The notes beneath the pieces are model-generated. The model ran no database searches, was not told where the DNA came from, and saw only the letters and a list, made by a program, of their open reading frames with translations. The translations under genes were made by a program, and so were the position numbers. This document shows, piece after piece, positions 59,244 through 64,000 of a stretch of 64,000 nt of DNA; the stretch's first letter is position 1; each line of letters starts with the position of its first letter. The stretch lies in the NCBI RefSeq assembly GCF_000621625.1, contig NZ_JHXV01000015.1:55491-119490 (forward strand). The letters are read 5' to 3'. The DNA is from Crocinitomix catalasitica ATCC 23190 (lineage in GTDB: Bacteria; Bacteroidota; Bacteroidia; Flavobacteriales_D; Crocinitomicaceae).

Positions 59244-59717
59244 TTAGCAGCAACCTGATCCTGGAGCGCAACTCTCGCCTTCTCCTGCAGTTAAATCATT
59301 CAATGAAACTTTGATTTTATTCTCAGGAATACCACATTTGTCTTTTGCCAAACAATCTGTCGTTAATGAGGTTAAGATAAAGTTATTCCCTTTCATTTCA
59401 ATTCCGTATTTTCCAATTGTATCTCCTTGGTATTCTACTTCAATTTCTTCGTCTTGTAGACCAAGTTTATCTTCCGATAATTCAATAATTGACAATAATT
59501 TTTCTGGATGTAATCGGTGATCATAATCGTTCGCTTCCCATAATTGGAAGTTGACTCTGTTCTCTTTTCTTGTCGTTCCACCGCAATCAATAAAGTTCTT
59601 TGTAACACTGCCAACTTCTGTTACGTGAAAATGAGAAGGCACTAATGTTCCATTGGGTAATTCAAAACTGATTTGTCCCAATTCTTTTAATTTGTTTTTA
59701 AATTCGTTTAATTTCAT
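59244..59717 (-). CDS. DUF6428 family protein of ars operon
   Basis: 157 residues. Matches the small family found next to arsR and arsenate reductase genes in Bacteroidota: SHFHVTEVGSVTKNFIDCGG, NFQLWEANDYDHRLHPEKLL and YGIEMKGNNFILTSLTTDCL. It ends CAPGSGCC, and another Cys pair occurs in CLAKDKCG, suggesting metal(loid) binding. Cytoplasmic; function not established. It has its own copy of the ArsR-type palindrome 21 bp upstream. Confidence 0.75.
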   Translation of the reverse strand: MKLNEFKNKLKELGQISFELPNGTLVPSHFHVTEVGSVTKNFIDCGGTTRKENRVNFQLWEANDYDHRLHPEKLLSIIELSEDKLGLQDEEIEVEYQGDTIGKYGIEMKGNNFILTSLTTDCLAKDKCGIPENKIKVSLNDLTAGEGESCAPGSGCC

Positions 59718-59737
59718 ATTGCTTTTTTTAATTATTC

Positions 59738-59753
59738 ATTGTAATATTACGAT
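59738..59753. promoter_or_regulatory. ArsR-type operator, second copy
   Basis: ATTGTAATATTACGAT, a near-perfect palindrome around GTAATATTAC, in the 54-bp gap between arsR and the DUF6428 gene. It matches the copy at 60114-60129 at 15 of 16 positions. Confidence 0.65.
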
Positions 59754-59771
59754 AGTGTATATCAATTTTTT

Positions 59772-60107
59772 TTAACAGCAAGAATCTCCCGAACAACACT
59801 GATGTTGGTCAAAAAACTGTTCGAATGTTGATTTAATTTCTAACCATTTTTCTTCGTTGATACAATAACTCATTGAAACGCCTTCAACTGTACCTTTTAT
59901 AATACCAATTGATTTCAATTCTTTTAAATGTTGACTTATTGTTGCTTGTGCTAAACCTAATTCTTGAACAAGGTCAGAATTTATACAAGCATTTGCATCT
60001 AATAAATGTTGGAGAATAGCGATACGTGCTGGATGGGAGAATATTTTTCCCATTTGCGCAAATGTATTTTGATCTTGCGTGAATAAATCTGTTTTTGTTA
60101 TACCCAT
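59772..60107 (-). CDS. arsR: ArsR/SmtB family metalloregulatory repressor
   Basis: 111 residues. Winged helix with FSHPARIAILQHLLDAN, recognition helix region LAQATISQHLKELKSIGIIK and wing GTVEGVSMSYCINEEKW. The classic ELCVCDL arsenic site is replaced by NACINSDL (one Cys), but the C terminus ends CCSGDSCC, offering an alternative thiol site. It represses the downstream DUF6428, arsC-like and ACR3 genes until As(III) binds (inferred). A palindromic operator lies 7 bp upstream of its start. Confidence 0.92.
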   Translation of the reverse strand: MGITKTDLFTQDQNTFAQMGKIFSHPARIAILQHLLDANACINSDLVQELGLAQATISQHLKELKSIGIIKGTVEGVSMSYCINEEKWLEIKSTFEQFFDQHQCCSGDSCC

Positions 60108-60113
60108 AATTAC

Positions 60114-60129
60114 ATTGCAATATTACGAT
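60114..60129. promoter_or_regulatory. ArsR-type operator upstream of arsR
   Basis: ATTGCAATATTACGAT, related by one base to the operator at 59738-59753; placed where it would block transcription of arsR itself. Confidence 0.65.
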
Positions 60130-60299
60130 TAATATTTCAATTGATATAATTTTTGATAAAATATTTTAGAGAATAGCAGATTGCATTCATCAGTGGACGA
60201 TGTTATGAACCGTTAATAATGATTCAAAATGATAGCAATTTTGTATAGGAAATCTACGCAATGATTGATATTTAGATGTAATGAAGTGGTATCTGAAAT

Positions 60300-61565
60300 T
60301 TACTGTCCGCCTTTCATGCTGTCAACAATTTTTCTGTATGCTTCTAACCCAACAGCATCAAATGGATTTGTTGGACTGTTGCCATCTCCGGCACCGAAAA
60401 TCATAATTTCTGGAAATTTAATTTTTGCCATATTCGAACTTACTTTATCGGCAATTTCTATATCCATATTCATGCGCTGTTCTGGTGTAAGCCCTGCTGA
60501 TACTAATGCTTTATTAGCCTCAGCTTGCGCTCTACCTTCTTCGGCAATTTTATCTGCAATATATTTGGCTTGTAATGCTTCTTGTTGTGCAACTTCTTTT
60601 GCTTTTTCTGCTTGAATTACGGCTTGTAATTTATCCGCTTCTTGTTCTGCTTTTACCTTTGCTAACATTTGTTCTCCTCTTGCTTTTTCAGTTAAAGCCT
60701 CTTGTTGTGCAGTGATTAAAGCTTGCTTACTTACCGATTCGAGTGTAGATTGCTCAATTTTTTGTGCTAATTTTCTATCAACTTGCTCTTCATAGTCCAC
60801 TTCGTCAATTGCTGCAAAATCAACATTAATACTGTATTGTTGAATGTCAGATTTAATTCTGCTTGCCAAACCATCTTTACCAATTCTAATAAATGAAGTC
60901 GTGATTTTTTCTCTTTCATTCGATAAAGTATCTCTTACATACTCCGTTTTATATTCAAGTACATATTGTCCGTTTTGCAGCTGATCTCTAAAATCTTCCT
61001 TTAACTTAGATCGGCCTCCACTATAATGTGTCTCTGATTCCATTAATTGCGCAGCAAATTTTAAACACTCTCTACTATAAGGGACCAATGAGTTTTTTGC
61101 GAGTCTTTCTGGTCCACGATAAGCTTTGTGAATTTGAATCATTTTATCTTCGTCATTCGGTAAGCTCCATCTAATTGTTGCCTGTGCTGTTGCTTTTGTT
61201 GCATCATTAAAACGAATGGTAAATGCGGGGTGACTAGAGGTTGCTTTGTCTTCTTCATTTTGCGAAAAAACAGTCGTAATTACATCAGGATAATCTGTTG
61301 TTTTACTGAAAAATCCAGAAAAGTGATAACCTGGATTGAAGAACATCTTTTCATTCCCATTAATCGTTTCAACAAATGTCCGGTATCCAGCTGGTGTCCG
61401 TGTAAAAGGATTGAATATTAACATTAAGCCAAATATCATTAACCCGATCAACATCCATTTCTTACTGTCTTTTATGATATCGAATCCTTTCCATTTTTCT
61501 AAAATTGGATCAAGGATTAAAATTAGCACAGTCAATATTAATAATATTACTCCCAAAGTTGTCAT
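60300..61565 (-). CDS. SPFH/band 7 (prohibitin-like) membrane protein
   Basis: About 421 residues from the ATG at 61565 (a longer in-frame start at 61625 exists). Two N-terminal hydrophobic segments (GVILLILTVLILILDPIL; KWMLIGLMIFGLMLIFNPF), then the band 7 domain (~60-260) beginning GYRTFVETINGNEKMFFNPG and including IQQYSINVDFAAIDEVDYEE, then a long Ala/Glu/Lys coiled coil (RGEQMLAKVKAEQEADKLQA). Oligomeric membrane scaffold; prohibitin-like proteins control FtsH-type proteolysis or membrane domains. Monocistronic, next to but separate from the ars operon. Confidence 0.88.
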   Translation of the reverse strand: MTTLGVILLILTVLILILDPILEKWKGFDIIKDSKKWMLIGLMIFGLMLIFNPFTRTPAGYRTFVETINGNEKMFFNPGYHFSGFFSKTTDYPDVITTVFSQNEEDKATSSHPAFTIRFNDATKATAQATIRWSLPNDEDKMIQIHKAYRGPERLAKNSLVPYSRECLKFAAQLMESETHYSGGRSKLKEDFRDQLQNGQYVLEYKTEYVRDTLSNEREKITTSFIRIGKDGLASRIKSDIQQYSINVDFAAIDEVDYEEQVDRKLAQKIEQSTLESVSKQALITAQQEALTEKARGEQMLAKVKAEQEADKLQAVIQAEKAKEVAQQEALQAKYIADKIAEEGRAQAEANKALVSAGLTPEQRMNMDIEIADKVSSNMAKIKFPEIMIFGAGDGNSPTNPFDAVGLEAYRKIVDSMKGGQ

Positions 61566-61789
61566 AGCATAAAGTTTAGGCGTTAAATATAAGATAAAGT
61601 TTTTAGCAACAGCTACATCCAGCATTTAAAACGATTTAATAGTAGCTTTAGCCTAGTAAACTTGGAATAAATACTGCAGAAATATAATTATTGAGTGCAA
61701 CTTATGAATGAAAGAATACGTCGAAGTATTGAAAGCATTAGCTGTTGCTTTAATTGCAACGCAGGTGTATAAATGAAAAAACAATAATT

Positions 61790-62101
61790 ATGAAACGCTA
61801 TTTAATTCTATTCCTTCTTTTTACAGGTTTCAACGCCACAAGTTTCGGTCAAATGAAAGCCGAACCGCAACCTTTTCCATTAACAGATTATAAGATTTCA
61901 TTTTACGAGATTCAAATGAATTCAGAGACTGTTAAAGTTACTGAAATGGATGGAAGTAAAATTACAGGAAATCAACCGAAAATTATTGTTGATGATGCAA
62001 CAGATTCTTTCATCATAGATTTTACAGATTGTGCTGAAGGAGAATACTTAATCTCTGCTAAAAGAGATGATTTGGAACTAGAATATTCTGTAAATAGATA
62101 A
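61790..62101 (+). CDS. Small exported protein, hypothetical
   Basis: About 103 residues from the ATG at 61790, chosen because it begins the signal peptide directly (MKRYLILFLLFTGFNATSFG, cleaved before Gln-Met). The short mature domain has an all-beta look (TDYKISFYEIQMNSETVKVT; PKIIVDDATDSFIIDFTDC; EGEYLISAKRDDLELEYSV). Unknown function. It is 19 bp upstream of the PKD/SprB-repeat gene and may share its transcript. Confidence 0.6.
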   Translation: MKRYLILFLLFTGFNATSFGQMKAEPQPFPLTDYKISFYEIQMNSETVKVTEMDGSKITGNQPKIIVDDATDSFIIDFTDCAEGEYLISAKRDDLELEYSVNR

Positions 62102-62120
62102 CAATAAAACTTACCTTGAA

Positions 62121-64000
62121 ATGAAAACTTACTTAAACATTATTTATACTTTACTCTTATTGATTCCTTTCGGTGTCTTTGGTCAAGTAGTCAACACAAC
62201 ACCTGTAAACTTAGTTGGGTCTTCCGATCCCATTCCCGGACCTGGACCTTTTGGATTACATCCTTTTACCCCATCTCCTTTAACTGGAACCTATCACGGG
62301 GGGGTATTCTTCGGTGGTACAAGAGAAAAATGGGGTTACGAAATTTCTGATTTAACCATCGGCGACACTTATACATTAACAGTGTATTATATGATGGATC
62401 TAACTTTTGGAACACCGGCCTATGATAGAATTGGAAATTTAACTCTATTAAGTGGGGCTCCTTTGGATATTCCTACTATTCCTTATGTACCAGAACCAGA
62501 TTGGAGAAATTGGTATACGATGGAAGTTACTTTTACAGCTGTCGATGTAACGGATAGGATTGATATAGAAGCAGATGGGTTGTCGGATAATTCACTTTGG
62601 TTATATACGGATATGTCAATTGACGGAGATGGTGCTTGTGACGAATTAACAACAACTGTGTCAGCTACTGATATTTGTATTGGGGATTTAGTGACTTTAG
62701 AGGCGTCTTCTACTAATGGAGGAACAGTTACATGGTCGGATGGTGTTGTTGATGGAGTTTCTTTTCCGCTCGCAACAGCAGGTGTTTTTAGTTATACTGC
62801 AACCAGTGACAACGAAGATGATTGTGTTTTTGAAGTCGATATTACAGTTCACGAACCTGATGTTACTGCAGCTGTTGACGATGACGTTATTTGTTTAGGT
62901 GAAACCGCAATTTTTACTGGCGGTGGTGCTGATACTTATTCATGGGATATGGGAGTTACTAATGGTACAGCCTTTGAACCATTAGCTGCAGGAAATTTTA
63001 CGCATACAGTAACTGGAACAGATGCTTTTGGTTGTACAAATACGGCAACTGTTGATTTGTTTGTTTCGCCTTTGCCAAGAGTTGATTTAGAATTTATTGC
63101 TGATGGTGTTTCATCTGAAGATGGCAGTACTGGTGGATGTATAATCAATGCTGTGCAATTTAACGACCTATCTACTATTAGTGATCTTGGTGATATAACA
63201 GGATGGGAATGGCGTTTTGGTGACGGTTCAACTTCATCACTTGAAAACCCTGATCATACTTATGGTGCCGCAGGTACTTATAATGTAACGCTTACGGTAA
63301 CAACTGCAGATGGATGTACGGCAACTTATACAACAACAATTACGATGGTTGAAAGTATTACTATAGATATTATCAGCAACGAACCTTCTTGTTTTGGTTT
63401 TAGTGATGGTTCTATCATCATCAATATTCTTGGTGGAGGTGGTGGTGACGACGTGGTTTATGAAATTAAAGATGTCGATGGTAATGTGTTGAATATTGAT
63501 AATTCTAATGCGGCAAACAGTTTAAAAGCTGGAACATATACTTACACTATCGGTGATGGAACGGCTTGTTCTGGCGAAGGAACTGTTACTCTAAGTCAAC
63601 CTGAACAATTAGATATTGACATTACAACATTTGATCCGCTATGTTTTGGTGACAAAACTGGTTGGGCACGAATTAATGAAGTGTTTAACGCAACTGGAGA
63701 TAATGACCGTATTTCTTATATCTGGAATCCAAATCCAACAGGTAATTCTGGTATTGGAGCTGATTCAATATGGAATCTAGGTTTTGGTGAATATACCATC
63801 ACAATTAACGATGAAAATGGTTGTTCAAATGTATTCGATTTTATGATCGATCAACCTAAAGTATTGGAATTTGTAGAATTAGGATACGAACCTGCATATT
63901 GCCGATTATATGATTATCAAAAAGGTAATGGTGTTGTAAAGGCAGCAATGATCGGTGGAGTTGCTGATTATGGTTATTTATGGACGAACTTACAAACGGG
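62121..64000 (+). CDS. Surface protein with Ig, PKD and SprB-type repeats, 3' end beyond window
   Basis: Open frame from the ATG at 62121 to the window edge, 626 codons visible. Signal peptide YTLLLLIPFGVFGQ. Order: a ~160-residue N-terminal domain (with a WYTMEVTFTAVDVTD strand region), two Ig-like repeats (ICIGDLVTLEAS ... TWSDGVVDG; ICLGETAIFTGG ... SWDMGVTNG) closely related to those of the 55229-57484 protein, a PKD domain (WRFGDGSTSSLENPDHTYG), then SprB-type repeats (SCFGFSDGSIIINILGGGG; LCFGDKTGWARINEV with WNPNPTGN). A sorting domain is expected downstream. SprB is the mobile gliding adhesin, so a surface adhesin role is likely. Confidence 0.85.
   Translation, partial: MKTYLNIIYTLLLLIPFGVFGQVVNTTPVNLVGSSDPIPGPGPFGLHPFTPSPLTGTYHGGVFFGGTREKWGYEISDLTIGDTYTLTVYYMMDLTFGTPAYDRIGNLTLLSGAPLDIPTIPYVPEPDWRNWYTMEVTFTAVDVTDRIDIEADGLSDNSLWLYTDMSIDGDGACDELTTTVSATDICIGDLVTLEASSTNGGTVTWSDGVVDGVSFPLATAGVFSYTATSDNEDDCVFEVDITVHEPDVTAAVDDDVICLGETAIFTGGGADTYSWDMGVTNGTAFEPLAAGNFTHTVTGTDAFGCTNTATVDLFVSPLPRVDLEFIADGVSSEDGSTGGCIINAVQFNDLSTISDLGDITGWEWRFGDGSTSSLENPDHTYGAAGTYNVTLTVTTADGCTATYTTTITMVESITIDIISNEPSCFGFSDGSIIINILGGGGGDDVVYEIKDVDGNVLNIDNSNAANSLKAGTYTYTIGDGTACSGEGTVTLSQPEQLDIDITTFDPLCFGDKTGWARINEVFNATGDNDRISYIWNPNPTGNSGIGADSIWNLGFGEYTITINDENGCSNVFDFMIDQPKVLEFVELGYEPAYCRLYDYQKGNGVVKAAMIGGVADYGYLWTNLQT

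Overview
The window is AT-rich chromosomal DNA from a member of the Bacteroidota, most likely a marine or aquatic Flavobacteriales relative. Evidence for this is the type IX secretion / gliding gene content (GldH, a PorP/SprF protein with an OmpA partner, three exported proteins with type A or type B C-terminal sorting domains), LytTR response regulators, promoters of the TAnnTTTG type and the near absence of Shine-Dalgarno sequences. No transposase, integrase, phage gene or CRISPR array was found; it looks like ordinary chromosome with local repeat expansions.

Layout. 1-667: start of a leftward secreted protein. 813-6302: peptidase T, a PLP enzyme, glutathione peroxidase, EtfBA and a bifunctional-nuclease protein. 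6553-15592: a three-gene surface cassette, namely a 1962-residue calcium-binding thrombospondin-type-3 repeat protein with a type B sorting domain, a PorP/SprF protein and an OmpA/PD40 protein. 15699-19828: a signalling island with a LytTR regulator and an Hpt protein facing a five-gene operon (coiled-coil protein, roadblock-like protein, Ras-like GTPase, soluble histidine kinase, single-domain receiver). 19875-24279: an exported protein, UspA, a DMT transporter, a coiled-coil exported protein and DNA polymerase III delta prime. 24512-27961: RicT-like PSP1 protein, GldH, a BlaI-type repressor, a SUFU protein and a small lipoprotein. 28188-35575: pheS, monothiol bacilliredoxin YtxJ, a second LytTR regulator, glutamine cyclotransferase, rsmI, a quinone oxidoreductase-like enzyme, a flippase-like protein with a GT2 glycosyltransferase, and a short HTH protein. 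35572-38325: leftward rluE-like, yceI, a DUF3127 OB-fold protein with an SSB-like tail, and a flavin reductase.

38420-40926 is an ECF sigma unit: sigma factor, membrane-anchored putative anti-sigma factor and beta-barrel protein. The sequence CTGTAAC-N16-CGTCCTA precedes both the sigma gene and the barrel gene, so the regulon can be read from the sequence. 40927-41899 has no gene but carries two 268-bp direct repeats with strong intrinsic terminators and may encode small RNAs. 41900-46476 holds a polysaccharide deacetylase and a DUF2723 membrane protein. 46595-47154 holds one intact tRNA-Gln(UUG) gene preceded by two 58-bp tandem copies of its own 5' end, each with a palindrome in the D-loop, and followed by a duplicated terminator and nested palindromes.

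47201-64000 is rich in exported proteins (a beta-helix protein with a type A sorting domain, a PKD/type B protein and a truncated PKD/SprB-repeat paralogue). Between them lie a DUF2807 lipoprotein, AraC and DoxX proteins, an arsenic operon (arsR, DUF6428, arsC-like phosphatase, ACR3 pump) with a duplicated palindromic operator, and an SPFH protein.

The two most unusual loci are the GTPase/phosphorelay island at 15.7-19.8 kb and the tRNA-Gln locus with self-derived decoys at 46.6-47.2 kb. Positions and motif matches were read by eye; no database search was run.
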